64,000 nt of DNA from contig NC_135014.1 of the NCBI RefSeq assembly GCF_051020955.1, positions 29,133,742-29,197,741 on the forward strand. Direction: 5' to 3'. How positions within the stretch are numbered: the first letter of the stretch is position 1; each line of letters starts with the position of its first letter. The DNA comes from Megalopta genalis (taxonomy: Eukaryota; Arthropoda; Insecta; Hymenoptera; Halictidae). This document shows positions 46,686 to 59,757 of this stretch, piece after piece. Both the position numbers and the translations under genes were made by a program. Under the pieces are notes generated by a model. The model was given only the letters and a program-made list of their open reading frames with translations. It was not told the origin of the DNA and searched no databases.

Positions 46686-47385
46686 AATATTACTATTAGA
46701 TATCAGCTTACATCAGCAACGATCGATCGATTACGATTACACTGCTCAACTCTGATTTCCGTCGCTTTCCGACGCTGTTAATTTAATAACAATCATTAAA
46801 ATATAATCTCGCAATACGAGCCGTTCGAAGAGAAACGAACGAACGGATCCAGAAGAGTAAAAGAGGGTCAATTCGCTCGAGAGAGCGCGACGATCGGAGA
46901 CAGATAGAAGCGATCCTACAAAGGATGCCGAAGAGGAAGCCGCGAGAAGATCGTCCACTCGTCGAGGATCGTGGAATCCGTCGCGATTTTATCTGCCGTC
47001 ACGGATACTCTCGTCCTCCTTTCCCCCCCCCCCCCCGTTCTTCCGGGGCCTCGGACTCGAAACAGATCCTGGCAAAAAGAATAGGGACGAGCAAAGCGAG
47101 CGAACCGTGGCGGCTCGGTATAATGCACGATCGATTTCTACTGATTTCTTGCACCGTGAAACACGGCTGTTCTCGCACTCGGCGGACGCAAAGAAGCGAT
47201 TCTTTTTCTACCCGAATCTCGGGAGCTGCTCGACGCAAAATGCCCATTGTATAATGTACAACGAAAGGAAAGACAAGCGAGAATGATTTATCATTTGTCT
47301 TTCCCTAAAATCCATATAAAGGGACAACGTTTTACTTGTAAATCGGGAAGAGTAAATAAATATATTTATAGAAATATTATATTAA
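46686..47385. other. Intergenic DNA with poly-C run
   Basis: Unique DNA with a homopolymer of 14 C at 47023-47036, a likely assembly-length uncertainty. No gene is supported. Confidence 0.45.
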
Positions 47386-47512
47386 ATTATGTTATATTAT
47401 ATTATATTATATTATATTATATTATATTATATTATATTATATTATATTATATTATATTATATTATATTATATTATATTATATTATATTATATTATATTAT
47501 ATTATATTAAAA
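47386..47512. repeat. (TTATA)n pentanucleotide array
   Basis: A nearly perfect TTATA repeat, about 24 units in a row, with almost no interruptions. Confidence 0.97.
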
Positions 47513-49664
47513 ATATAGTTATTATTTGCAAATGAAATATTTATTCAAAATAAAATTTTCGCCCAACTCTGCACCCAACGCACCGCGAAGATAACAATGT
47601 TCATAGCTTTTTTATGTGTTTTGAACGTGTTTATATTTTCGTATTTTTTCAGTTGCAACACAATTGCATAAAATCTCGCTATAAATCGCCGTCGGTCTCG
47701 TGAAAATGCTGCTGTAAAAACGATCCATCGCGCAAGAAACGAAAGAAAAAGATAAAATAAAAATAAAAGAAAGAGGAAGCGAGGAGGAGAACCGATTCAA
47801 AGGACAACAGATCGCTGCGAGGATCGAGATCGAGCCAGTTTACCTGCGTGTCACAGGACTGTCCCGGGGGTCGAGTCATCCCCCGGCCGTTCCGGGAACA
47901 TTAGGATCACCCCTTTCGCGTCGCCGTCGAACGTCAATACGTCAGCGAGCGAGACGCCGTCGTTTAAGCCGATTCCCGGGTCCTCTCTTATTTGCCCCGT
48001 TTCGGGCATAATTCGTAGAGGCGTGTGGATACGTGCGACAAGTCGGCCGAAATCGCGGATTATTCCGTACATGGGAAAGGCAAACAAGTCCACGGCCAAA
48101 CCGACCGTGTAATAATAATGGACTGCCGATGGAAACCGGAGCCGTGCAATTTATTTCCTATCGAACGGCCGCAAATTCCTCTTCCGCGCTCTTCAAACGC
48201 TCGGACTAGCCTAAACGTTTGCGTTTGTCCCTTTCGGGAACAATGAGATCGCGTTTGTCAGGACGTTGCAAGAATTTTGATAAATGGGCTGTGAAATAAA
48301 AATCGTTCGTATCTAAAAATTGTTAGAAAGGACGATTGTTTCTCTTTTTAATAATTTTAGCGAGATCGGTATGAAAAATATTGTCGAATTTCTCTCCGGT
48401 TAGTTCGAATAAATAGATTTTACTATCTGAAAGTTCTGTCTATTTTATAATTAAAAGAAAATTATGCAATTCCGATATATCTATTGACAGTAAAAAATAA
48501 TATCTATTATTGTAATAAATTATGCGATATATTATACGTAATGAATAATAAATTATATAAATATTATATCAATAATATATTATATATAATATATAATATA
48601 ATAATATAACATGAGTTTCGTATTTATATTCGTACTTCACACTCATTTCCATTCAATATGATATATTAATGATAAAATAATATATTATATAAATTATATA
48701 TGTATAAAATAAAAATAATATCTATTGATATTGATACAATAATATAATTGCCATCGTTACAAATTTGCTGCAGCATTCTTCTGCAGTAAAATTCCGCTCT
48801 TTCGCGAGAAAATGAAACACGATTATTTAACGTTTCGAGTAAATATTATTTAACGATGTGTACTATTCTATAGAATAATAATAATAATAACCTCGGCGAA
48901 ATTCCAAAAATAGGAAGCCATCGCGATCGAGAGAGGAGAAAAAGTATTTTCAGCAGGGAGAATCGACGTCGAGCGAGGCTAAAGGATTAAAGGGATAGCG
49001 AGGGAGGATCCTCGGGCAATTTAAAGGATCCCGGGGCCTCGTTAGGGCGCCAGGCCGAGGGTGAGAGAGAGAGAGAGGGAGGGAGAGGACGAGCGCGTCC
49101 CTCTCTTCGTCGGTGGGTCGAGCCGAAACTCGCGTCGGGTCCGCTTTATCCGAGAAAATTCAATTATGCAACGAACGCGAAGAGGAACGCAGGCGCCGCG
49201 ACGCTCCCGTCGGCCATTGCTATGTCGCCATGGCTACCAGGGAGGAGACGAAGAAGAGGAGACACCGTGGATACGGTATCGATCCAGCCGACCACCCTCG
49301 CGCTACCCTATATCGTACCCCTCCCCCTCTCTCTCACTCTCTCTAACTCCGCGCTTCCCTCCCTATCGTCTCGCGAAATTATTTCCACGGCTCCCTCGCG
49401 ATAGTCCTCTTTTTGCCGTTTAATCCTGCGCCAGCCAGCGAATATCGTTAATTACGGGTGCCGCGGATACCTCCGGTCTCGGTGCTTTCATTCCGAATCG
49501 GGAACATTTCTGCGACAAAGGGTCATTTCCAGAGAATAATCGATCATTAACGGGACAAGAAATTCTTGGAGAACGAAGAGACTGGCGAAACATTCGTCGA
49601 ATTGAGAGAACGATTTTGAATTGCGACAGATCGACCGAGTTCGATATTTTTGCGATTTCAAGTA
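47513..49664. other. Intergenic DNA, no supported gene
   Basis: AT-rich (48480-48740) and GC-rich (47860-48250 and 48950-49460) unique DNA, with a GAGAGA tract at 49061-49087. No recognisable coding. Confidence 0.4.
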
Positions 49665-49955
49665 TACAGTAATGTCTCTCTAATTGACGCTCAGATTGTA
49701 TACGAAAATGGACAATTTGGGAGGAGGGGATACGATTATTCGAGCCTTGCAGTTAGTTTTTATAGTTACGAATTGTCAACAACTATGAAAACGAAGCTGC
49801 AGGGCTCGAATAAACGCATCTTCTCTTCCCAAATTGTCCGTTTTTGCGCGCGATCTGAGCGCGAATTAGGGAGACATTACCGCGATCGTATCTCCTCTTC
49901 CCAAATTGACCATTTATGTGGACAATCTGAGCGTCGATTAGAGAGACATTACTGT
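49665..49955. mobile_element. MITE copy with duplicated right arm (composite)
   Basis: Starts TACAGTAATGTCTCTCTAAT. The first right arm ends GGGAGACATTACCGCGATCG at about 49889, and a second right arm follows to GAGAGACATTACTGT (49955). It has the same internal junction as the copy at 16397-16683. Confidence 0.85.
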
Positions 49956-50165
49956 TCAGTAAAGCAGCCTCCATAACAACGCTCAGATTCTGCACAAAAA
50001 AGGACAATTTGGGAAGAAAAGAGCCTTGCAGTTAGTTTTCATAGTTATCAGATTGTCAAGAATTATAAAAACGAGTCGCAAGGCTCGATCAATCGTATCT
50101 CCTCTTCCAAAAATCGTCCATTTTTCTGCAACAATTTGGACGTCAATTAGAGAGACATTACTGTA
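49956..50165. mobile_element. MITE copy, left end degraded
   Basis: It abuts the previous copy. The left end TCAGTAAAGCAGCCTCC is altered, AAGGACAATTTGGGAAGA is retained, and the right end is intact (TTAGAGAGACATTACTGTA). It starts a run of head-to-tail copies. Confidence 0.8.
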
Positions 50166-51049
50166 CAGTAATGCGTCCCTTACTGACGCTCAGATTGTGC
50201 ACAAAAATGGACAGTTTGGGAAGAGCAGATACAATTGTTCGAGCCTTGCATAAACTTGACATAATCTTGTCAATTCTATATTCCATTAACAACAATAAAT
50301 CTCTCTCCTCTCCAACTCTCTCCTCTTCCAAAAATCGTCCATTTTTCTGCAACAATTTGGACGTCAATTAGAGAGACATTACTGTACAGTAATATCTCCC
50401 TTACTGACGCTCAGATTGTGCACAAAAATGGACAGTTTGGGAAGAGCAGATACAATTGTTCGAGCCTTGCATAAACTTGACATAATCTTGTCAATTCTAT
50501 ATTCCATTAACAACAATAAATCTCTCTCCTCTCCAACTCTCTCCTCTTCCAAAAATCGTCCATTTTCCTGCAACAATTTGGACGTCAATTAGGGAGACAT
50601 TACTGTACAGTAATGCCTCCCTTACTGACGCTCAGATTGTGCACAAAAATGGACAGTTTGGGAAGAGCAGATACAATTGTTCGAGCCTTGCATAAACTTG
50701 ACATAATCTAGTCAATTCTATATTCAATTAACAACAATAAATCTCTCTCCTCTCCAACTCTCTCCTCTTCCAAAAATCGTCCATTTTCCTGCAACAATTT
50801 GGACGTCAATTAGAGACACATTACTGTACAGTAATGCCTCCCTTACTGACGCTCAGATTGTGCACAAAAATGGACAGTTTGGGAAGAGCAGATACAATTG
50901 TTCGAGCCTTGCATAAACTTGACATAATCTAGTCAATTCTATATTCTATTGACAACAATAAAACTCTCTCTTCTCCAACTCTCTCCTCTTTCAAAAATCG
51001 TCCATTTTTCTGCAACAATTTGGACGTCAATTAGGGAGACATTACCGTA
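50166..51049. mobile_element. Head-to-tail tandem array of four MITE units, period 221 bp
   Basis: Unit starts (CAGTAAT) are at 50166, 50387, 50608 and 50829, an exact 221-bp period, ending GGGAGACATTACCGTA at 51049. Units differ at only a few bases and share a loop unlike the rest of the family (GCATAAACTTGACATAATC). The junction between units is TACTGTACAGTAAT, so neighbours share one TA. Each unit keeps both arms (AAAATGGACAGTTTGGGAAG and CTTCCAAAAATCGTCCATTT). Confidence 0.95.
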
Positions 51050-52179
51050 CATTGCATCGCGCGAACAGCGTCTCGTTCGCGGCACGGCGAACGTACGAAC
51101 GATAGACCGGGCCCGGTGGCATAAAACGCGGCGTTAAAATCCATTTTCTCCGGCTCGGCGCGATTAAAAGCTGCAAAAATGCGAACGCGAACCTGAGTAA
51201 AACCGCAGACGGGACGGTTTTTTCACGGGGTAACGCGCGACCGCGGTTTCGAGAGCCAAGATGGCGCGACGCGTGGAAGATGAAGTAAAAATCGAGGAGA
51301 ATAAATGATGCAGCGCCGCGTAGATTTCTTTTTCTCTTTCATTTTTCGAGGGAGGGGGGTGGGGGGAGAGGATCTCGTCGGAGATGGATTCTGCAGTTTT
51401 CGTCGGCGAAAACGACGGGATTCGCGGAGACTTAACGGTGCACGTTCGGCCGCGGTAAAAGGCCCGGATGAACCGTCCCGAGAGAGAAAGTATAGTCCCG
51501 TCGTCTCGATTGTCTTTGCGGTGTTCTCTCGGCCGCGAATATCGTCGGGCCGACCGCAGAATCCTGACCGCACGATCGTGACGTCTCTCGCCCTTTTTAT
51601 TCGTCGACGCAAAAACATTGTGCAAGCCGTGGTCTCTCGGAACGTCCTCCGCTATTTTCCACTACGGCCGGCGACGCCTTCTTCTTCGTTCGATTATCGG
51701 AACGAGGAACAGCACATCGATCTCGGAACGAGGAAACCATCGATCTCGGAACGAGGAAATCGTCGATTTTTCCTTGTGCCATCTTTGCGGAAAAAAATGC
51801 GTCTTCTGCTTAAACGATTCTCTCTTCCGCTTAACTCTTCGACGCGCACGATTTTCGAGATAATAGAAACTCGAGTTGCACGGAATAACCGGTTAATATA
51901 TTCGATTACTGATTGTAAAGTTTTCCGGGTAAGTTAAAATATATCACATCGTGCATAAAGCATTTGATTCGATCAGGTTAAAATTGGAAAGTCGAGTTGT
52001 GGCATCGATTTACATTTTCAACGTTCTTACGTTTCGCGGGTCGCGATTAAATTGGGAAGATAGAATATTCGGTAATATCGTCGCGATATTTCTAACTTTA
52101 TTCAATCAGTTAGCTGTGTTAATTTTCTTCACGGTTTCAATAATTAGAAGTCTCTCCATTCTAGTAATTCCTAAGAAGT
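51050..52179. other. Intergenic DNA, no supported gene
   Basis: CpG-rich unique DNA with overlapping long frames on both strands (51164-51937) and no family match. AT-richer after 51900. Confidence 0.4.
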
Positions 52180-52280
52180 AAAAAGACAATTTATACAAAG
52201 CCTTGCGGCTCGTTTTAATAATTGTTGAAAATCGGTAACTATAAAAACGAGTCGCAAGGCTCTATATAAATTGTCTTTTT
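52180..52280. mobile_element. Hairpin related to the MITE core
   Basis: AAAAAGACAATTTATACAAA pairs with its complement ending at 52280, around GCCTTGCGGCTCGTTTT and AAAACGAGTCGCAAGGCTC. The latter words are the loop-proximal part of the main MITE, but the termini are different. It may be an internally deleted derivative. Confidence 0.65.
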
Positions 52281-52799
52281 CATCGATATCAAACGTGTAC
52301 AAAATTGTGCCGTATTTCGATATGCGATCGAAAGAGAGAGAGAGAAAGAGAGAGAGAGATTGGGAGAGGGAGACTGAGAGCAGAAAAGAAAAGACGCGGC
52401 CCAGGAGTGGCGCGTAGGTATACGACTCAATTCAACTCGAGTCATTTTACACGGCTCGAAATAAATCCCTGTTCCAGGGGCATTGAATCGAAAACGACAC
52501 CGTTCTACGGCGAGAGGTACACGGGCGCAGTTTCGCGCCGGCATATAATCCCCGGGCCACTGTTTGCACGTGTTTTACATCGACGCCCCGTCTGTTTGCA
52601 GACAGTAAATTATGTCGTACAATGAGGGCCACCCCTTTCGCCGTTCTCTCGCACGCTCTTTCTCGCGGATTATCAAACGGGGAAAAAGGGAAAACGCTGC
52701 GCTGCGTCCTCGTTGCGCTTTTACGGACCGTTTTTCCCTACCTTGCTCCGCGTGCTCCTTTCTTCCTTTCCTCCGATCCCTTCTCCTCGGCACTCCGTC
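52281..52799. other. Intergenic DNA, no supported gene
   Basis: GA-rich tract at 52332-52380, then unique GC-rich DNA. Nothing coding is supported. Confidence 0.45.
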
Positions 52800-53400
52800 G
52801 CGAATCTCTCTCTCTCTCTCCCTCTCTCTCAAACCCTCTCTCAATCTCTCTTCTCTCTGTCTCTCTCCATGTTTCTCTCTCTTCTCTCTCTGTCTCTTTC
52901 AATCTTTCTCTCTCTTTTCTCTTTCAGTCTCTCTCTGTCTCTCTCCATCTTTCTCTCTCTTCTCTCTCTGTCTCTCTCAATCTTTCTCTCTCTTTTCTCT
53001 TTCAGTCTCTCTCTCTGTCTCTCTCCATCTTTCTCTCTCTCTTCTCTCCCTGTCTCTCTCAATCTTTCTCTCTCTTTTCTCTTTCAGTCTCTCTCTGTCT
53101 CTCTCCATCTTTCTCTCTCTTCTCTCCCTGTCTCTCTCAATCTTTCTCTCTCTTTTCTCTTCCAGTCTCTCTCTGTCTCTCTCCATCTTTTTCTCTCTTC
53201 TCTCTCTGTCTCTCTCAATCTTTCTCTCTCTTTTCTCTTTCAGTCTCTCTCTGTCTCTCTCCATCTTTCTCTCTCTTCTCTCTCTGTCTCTCTCCATCTT
53301 TCTCTCTCTTCTCTCTCTGTCTCTCTCATTCTTTCTCTCTCTTTTCTCTTTCAGTCTCTCTCTCCTCTCTCTGTCTCAGTCTCTCTCTCTCTCTTTACTC
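52800..53400. repeat. CT-rich minisatellite, unit about 70-80 bp
   Basis: About 600 bp of pyrimidine-only repeat with recurring words TCTCTCTCCATCTTTCTCTC and TCTCTCAATCTTTCTCTC and a TTTTCTCTTTCAGTCTCTC spacer. Three open frames of 262-288 residues (Ser/Leu/Phe only) cross it because the repeat lacks A-containing stop codons in these frames. Confidence 0.95.
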
Positions 53401-55440
53401 CGCTCTTTGATCTCCCAGCATCGGTCCCGAAACGACGAAGAAACGCCGCGTTTGTTTTCCGATTTCGGTTCAAACTAGTCGGAGCCAGGATAATAGAGAC
53501 GTCTGGTTGCCAGGGACGCGTGACGTGTAATTAAACGCAGTCGCGCCGATTCGTGGCAGTCGCGTGGATCCTAGATCCCCCGTGATGCCGGCAATTACCG
53601 AGGGCTTAGGCCCCGAAGAGCACAGCACAAGCCAAGGCTGCGCGGAATAGCTGAAAAGCTGTGTGTCCCGCTCGCAGAGAGAGGAAACGACGATTTCGTC
53701 GTCCCCTGTCCACCCCCCGAAGCGCGCTCGGTTCACCCCCGGGGGCCACGTGTCCCACTGCCCTCCGAAATATTCATATCCTGCCTCGCCTCTCCTCTCC
53801 TCGCCGCGCCTATTCTCTCGCCGACGGGACCGTTCGTGAGCTTGTATAATGCGCCTTCCGACGAGCTATTGCGCGAACTTTCTCTGAATCTTTCTCGGAT
53901 TAGTAAATAAACAAAAAATTAAATAATAAAAGAAATAAAAGAAATCAAATGAACGGAAGACAAGAGTGTGAAAATTTAATATACATATGCTATTCGATGA
54001 ACGTGGAGTTAATTATGCCCCAAAACAAAGCAAGGGCTTCTTAGACGAATTGTTCTAACGTTTCTGCTCGTCCAAAAAACGAAGCTTTAAATTAACAAAT
54101 TGTCGCGAATTACATTTGGAGCTCTATGAAGTGTATAGAATATTTTAGCTGTGGTAAAAAGCCTTGCGAGAAAGGCTTATATTGTTCCAAATATTTTCAG
54201 ATATCTTAAATATTTTTAAATATATAAAATAACAAAATATATAATATATGTATATTTGTTAATATAATATTATATTAATTATTATTAATATTATATAATT
54301 ATATAATATGCCATAATAATAATTATATAATTATATAATATGCCATAATAATAATTATATAATTATATAATATTAAATAATATCTATTAATAATATCTTA
54401 TATATAATATATAATAATATTAATACTATAATAATTAATAAATATTGAATATGCGAAGTGGCAAATTGCTTTTGATTTTGAAGTGTTGCAAATCGTTGTC
54501 CTCACTGTGCCAGTCGACGACACTCGGTTTCTCCATGACGGCTCATTGGCCATGAGGTTTCCTACCGTCGCGTCGCACCGTCATGCTTACTGGCAGCCTA
54601 TCGGTTAGGTTCATGGTCAGTCGACTACGCGATCAGCTAAGCTAGCTATCCGCTTTGTTGCACGAGCGGCGGCGGCGGCGACGACGACTTGCAACATTTA
54701 CTCCCATTATGAAGCATTACGACACGACATAAGGCCGTCGAATCTCCGCGTGTCAGGTACTCGGATCATTAACTGTTACAACAGCGGTGCCCCCATAAAC
54801 GTTGTCCGATCCGCGTTCTCCTTTTTTTTTTTTTTGGATCGTCGATCGCCGAACACGATCCCCGAAAAGACGCGCCGGGAAGCATTTTGTGCAGCGACTG
54901 CTGCCTAGAAACGTGCCGTTGACCCAGAGACTTCAAAACAATAAGCTTTCAGCTATTTGCATCGTTATTTTATTTTATTTTGTTGCTCATCGTTTTTATC
55001 GTTATTCTTGTGCGAAATAGATATTGCCTTTGTTAACTGCAAAACGCGGTAACTGTACATATAGACGTTCATATTCTTTTCGAGAACGATCCGAACGGGT
55101 TAACGCTGGTACAAAAATATTTTCTTATAAATATCTCATTTTTCTCATAAACGCAACAAGATCCGCAGTCTAACGACAACTGCAAATTTCCATGCACCAT
55201 ATATTTCCATTTCCATATATCAATTCCTTAAATTAATATGATAATTCTCTACGTAACAACTATTTGATATACCCTAATAACAGCTAAGTATAATAACTAT
55301 ATAATAATTATAATAATTGCGGAATTATATCAGGTAAGTAGGTATTACCGCGGTTTCTCAATGAAGGCGAAGTTTGACAGAGAAAATGAGACCTTTTACG
55401 CCAATAAATTGACAACAAATAAATTAAACGTGCGATTGCT
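53401..55440. other. Intergenic DNA, no supported gene
   Basis: GC-rich DNA to 53880, AT-rich DNA with ATAATTATATAATTATATAA repeats at 54230-54440, a GGCGGC run (54667-54680), then mixed DNA. No gene is recognised. Confidence 0.4.
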
Positions 55441-55444
55441 ATTA

Positions 55445-56093
55445 CTGCGATTGCATATCATAAATTACCAATACCAAACGTATACAAAATTAAGAGATTA
55501 ATTTTTAGAAGATTACACGCTATAAAACATTAAATTTTATCACTTTTATAAAGTACCGCAGTATTTGGGCCGTCCGCAGTAATACCCGCACTCACCCTGG
55601 CCGGCGAATTATCGCGCGAAATTCTTCATCACCGCGGCGGATCCGCGCAGAAACGTCGCAGGATTACGGTTTCGCCTCGATTGCTATTTCTTGCATATCA
55701 TAAATTATCAATACCAAACGTATACAAAATTATGAGATTAATTTTCAAAAAATTACACACTATAAAACATTAAATTTTATTACTTTTATAAAGTACCGCA
55801 GTATTTGGGCCGTCCGCAGTAATACCCGCACTCACCCTGGCCGGCGAATTACCGCGCGAAATTCTTCATCACCGCGGCGGATCCGCGCAGAAACGTCGCA
55901 GGATTACGGTTTCGCCTCGATTGCTATTACTTGCATATCATAAATTATCAATACCAAACGTATACAAAATTATGAAATTAATTTTTAGAAGATTACACGC
56001 CATAAAACATTAAATTTTATTACTTTTATAAAGTACCGCAGTATTTGGGCCGTCCGCAGTAATACCCGCACTCACCCCGGCCGACGAATTACC
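55445..56093. repeat. 240-bp tandem repeat, about 2.7 copies
   Basis: TTGCATATCATAAATTA starts at 55451, 55691 and 55931, an exact 240-bp period. Each unit joins an AT-rich half (ATAAAACATTAAATTTTAT) to a GC-rich half (GGGCCGTCCGCAGTAATACC and ATCACCGCGGCGGATCCGCG). The third copy breaks off after CCGACGAATTACCG. Copies are nearly identical. Confidence 0.95.
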
Positions 56094-56839
56094 GTCCGAT
56101 ACAGGAGCGAAACGCGTCCCATAATTCCCCGCATTTACAATCAACGAGACCCGATTTCTATCCCGGTTCCAGAGACGAGCAGATGGACCGGCCTCGCGAT
56201 AAACCCCCGAACCGTCGAATCTCGCGTGCGTCGAACCTTTCGATCTGGCCAATACGGATGTCAGTCAAAGTCAAGAGTCGAAAAGGCACGGCTGACACGT
56301 TTCCGTGCGCTTGTCGTCCCACAGCAGCAGCAGCAACAGACAGACACACACCGAAAGAGAATTCGGGCTCTCAGGTATATAGTGCCTGCTTCTGGTATCG
56401 CGTTACCAGGCTCCACGAGTTTCCAATGGACTACTGGCCGTGGATCCGGCTGTACAGGACGCGCCAAAACTCGTCCACGAGAATGTTAAGACCGGGGCGG
56501 ACCGCACACTATGACAACCCACACACATAGAAGAAAAGTCATATACGTATTATTAGTTTTTTAGAGGTTTACATCCGCTAAAAGTGACGCTTTGGTATCG
56601 AAGTGTGCAGTTCACAAGTGGACAAATTTAGATTCCGAAAAGACTAAACTCGAGGGCTTCGGTTGTAGAAATATCCGTTTTGCAGTTATCGCGGAGATAT
56701 TTGCAATATTCGGCCAGGGTGGTGTCAAGGGTGGTTTCATGTTCCGAAATATGATAGTAATGTGATAATTTACCAATATCTTATGTTTAATTCAACATGT
56801 CGCGTGTGGAAAATACCGTATGAAAAATACGCATAAAGA
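56094..56839. other. Intergenic DNA, no supported gene
   Basis: Unique mixed DNA including a CAG/CAA run (56320-56340). The 115-residue frame at 56183-56530 has no family features. Confidence 0.4.
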
Positions 56840-57200
56840 GGTGCGCGTAAATTATTATATTATATTATTAATATATTATATATTAATATTATTATATTAA
56901 TATACTATATATTATATATTAATATTATATATTATATATTAATATTATATATTAACATATTAATATATTATATATTAATATTATATATTAATATTATATA
57001 TTAATATATTAATATATTAATTATTATTATATTATATTTAAAAATATATTTATTATAATATATGTATATAATATATAACAGTATATTTATTATAATATAT
57101 ATAATATATAAAACTATATTTATTATAATATATATATAATACATAAAAGTATATTTATTATAATATACATAATACATAAAAATATATTTATTACAATGTA
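56840..57200. repeat. AT-rich repeat region
   Basis: TATTAATATTATATATTA-type repeats (56855-57030) pass into four imperfect units of about 50 bp containing TATATTTATTATAATATA (57040-57195). Confidence 0.85.
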
Positions 57201-58370
57201 TTATCATATATTTTTCAAATATCTTTATAAACATGCTTAGCGCTCCAAAAATCAATTCGCGCAAAAGGGTGAACATTTGGAAAAGTTCACCGAACACCCT
57301 CGGATCGCCTGATGATCGGCCGTTTACGTCAATCTGAAGGATCCTGTGCCTCGATCCTCGATGTCTCGTCGCCGTTTCTAATGACCGGCTGTCAATACTC
57401 GCCGTAGCCACCCCCGTCCCGCGGTGAATGGAGCGCTTTGGCAGCTCGTTTGCCGGGTGCGGGGGCGTAGGTATTATGTTCCATTCGTTCCTGGCTGTTC
57501 CGCGAGGGTCAATATTGTGCGACCGATTGAGCGTATCCCCGGCGTTTGTGTTCCTTGTTTGCGTTTCGACTGTTCGACGGAACAGGTCCGGGGAAAATTA
57601 GCGGCAATTAGACTCGTATGGCGGCGCCGGCCGAACACGGGGCAACGAAAGTGTGTTTGACCCTCGACACAACCACCGCCACCACCCCCTCCTGCCCCGG
57701 TCGCCTAACGAACGACGCGTTCTTTTCTTCCTTTTCAAATCGTCTGTTTGCTTTCTCGTTGCGACTCGACCCGTAAAACCCTTCGACGCTATTCTGTTTG
57801 TCGACGACGCGACGTACGCGAGCGAGAACGAAACGCCGCGTTTTATGCAAATCGCGCGGCCCGGAATTTCGTCGCCGCCGAGTCGGATCGCCGCCCGGCC
57901 GTCGGCAACGCGTGTCGTTTTCACACTGGCTGCGCTGATTCGCCGATTAGGTTATCAACGGCCCGATCGCGAGCACTCGAATAGGATCGATCGCGAGCTA
58001 TCCATTACCGTAATCCACTTTGCGCCCGTGTGCTTCTTTATGATGCAGATGCTCCGGCGACACCGACGCGCGAGGGGTCGCTCCTCGTGACGCGGCAATA
58101 TGCAAATCCCGCGTGTTTTAATCCCGCTTCGATACGTCGCCGGGACCACGTGTTGTGTTCTTTAAAAGTCACTCGCTCTCTGCTCGATGGAGAGCCGCCG
58201 CTTTGCGGAGATCGAATTCGCGGATGCGCGAGCACTCGCGGGACATCTTTTCACTGTTTCGCAAGTGTTTTTTATTCGTTTATTGTAAATTTATCGGCGC
58301 GAAAAGGTATTATTTTCTATGTCGATGGTCGCATTAGTAGAGAAACCGCAGTAATACCTACAGTTACCCT
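57201..58370. other. Intergenic GC-rich DNA, no supported gene
   Basis: CpG-rich unique DNA with overlapping frames on both strands (57598-58419). No recognisable domain and no clear splice pattern. Confidence 0.4.
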
Positions 58371-58980
58371 ACTTGATATAGGTATTATGTACATATATTG
58401 TAGTATACTAATGATATAATAATATAACAGTATAATATTATTATTATTAATATATTATATATTGTATACAGTTATTATACTAAAATATATATAATAATAA
58501 CAATATTAATGGTATTATACTGTATAATAATAATAATAATATTATTATGCTGTTATATTATTATATTATTAGTATATTATAACAACTATATATATAGTAT
58601 AATATTATTATTAATATTATATATAGAATAGTATAATACTATATACAGAGTAGTAGTTATACTATAGTATAGTATTATACTATATACAGTAGTAGTTATA
58701 CTATAGTATGTAGTATTATATATAGTATAATAACTATATATATGTATATACATATCAATAATAATAATATTATTATGCTGTTATATTATTATATTATTAG
58801 TATATTATAACAACTATATATATATATAGTATAATATTATTAATATTATATATAGAATAGTATTATTCTATTATAGAGTAGTAGTTATACTATAGTATAG
58901 TATTATATGTAGTATAATAACTATATATATATATTAATAATAATAATATTATACTGCTAGCATAATATACAGTTATAGTT
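58371..58980. repeat. AT-rich region with internal duplications
   Basis: Made of TATAATATTATTA, TATACTATAGTATAGTATTA and AACTATATATATA words. A segment containing AATATTATTATGCTGTTATA appears twice (about 58538 and 58768) and is followed by related sequence both times, a duplication of about 230 bp. Confidence 0.8.
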
Positions 58981-59757
58981 GTTATACCACGTAGAGATTT
59001 ATCATATTAATCCAAGGAACTGCTATCATCACATCTTTTCCTCATTTATTCAACACTGCGCGCCAAATAATTCCAAATCTCTCCGCTCCGTACTAATAAA
59101 CAAATAACTAATAACGAGCACTTTGCCGCGTGCGCCGATCCAATAAATCGATAAATTAATTAAACGACACCTGACGTCCCTAATTGACGTCGCTCTCGGT
59201 CCCCATTAGAGCGCGTCGTTCGCGCGCAAAGGGTTGCACGGAAAATCGAATAACGTTCGCTCGAGCATCGTTTCCGTCGTTTTCCATCGGCGGAGCCCCG
59301 GAGTCTCTCTCGGCCCTAGACCGAGGGGCCGAGTGCTGCGAAATTAAAAAAGGATCAACGGGAGGAGCGGAGCCGTATCGCTCGGTTAGAGCCGGACAGA
59401 CGACGTCTTGGTACCTGCGCGGCGTGCACGCGTCGCGTACGCATTGTCCCGTGACGTTGATTTGACGTAATTGGCACCAGAGACGAAGGAGAGACGATCG
59501 GGGATGAAATGATTGGGATAAGCCGGAATAAGCCGGGATAAGCCGTGCGCGGATCTACCGAGACCGGGGCTCCGAACTTCGACGCGGCTCTTCTATCGCG
59601 TCTCTGCCCTTCCGGGGGACGGCACCCTCTGATACCGCGATCGATCCATCGAACGGATTTATTCTGAATCCGCCGTGATCCCGCGTGGAAAATAGTCCTG
59701 TCCTAAAACGAGATGCAACCTTTCATGTTACAGAGACTTTTCGCGCGAGCGCCGCGC
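58981..59757. other. Intergenic DNA, no supported gene
   Basis: Unique mixed to GC-rich DNA with repeated GGGATAAGCC words near 59516-59543. No gene is supported. Confidence 0.4.

Noticed and set aside
50158..50588. Repeated 69-residue frames with almost identical sequence
   Set aside because: They are antisense translations of the tandem MITE units.
52612..53534. Three open frames of 262-288 residues
   Set aside because: They are translations of a CT-only minisatellite (Ser/Leu/Phe repeats) that lacks stop codons by composition.
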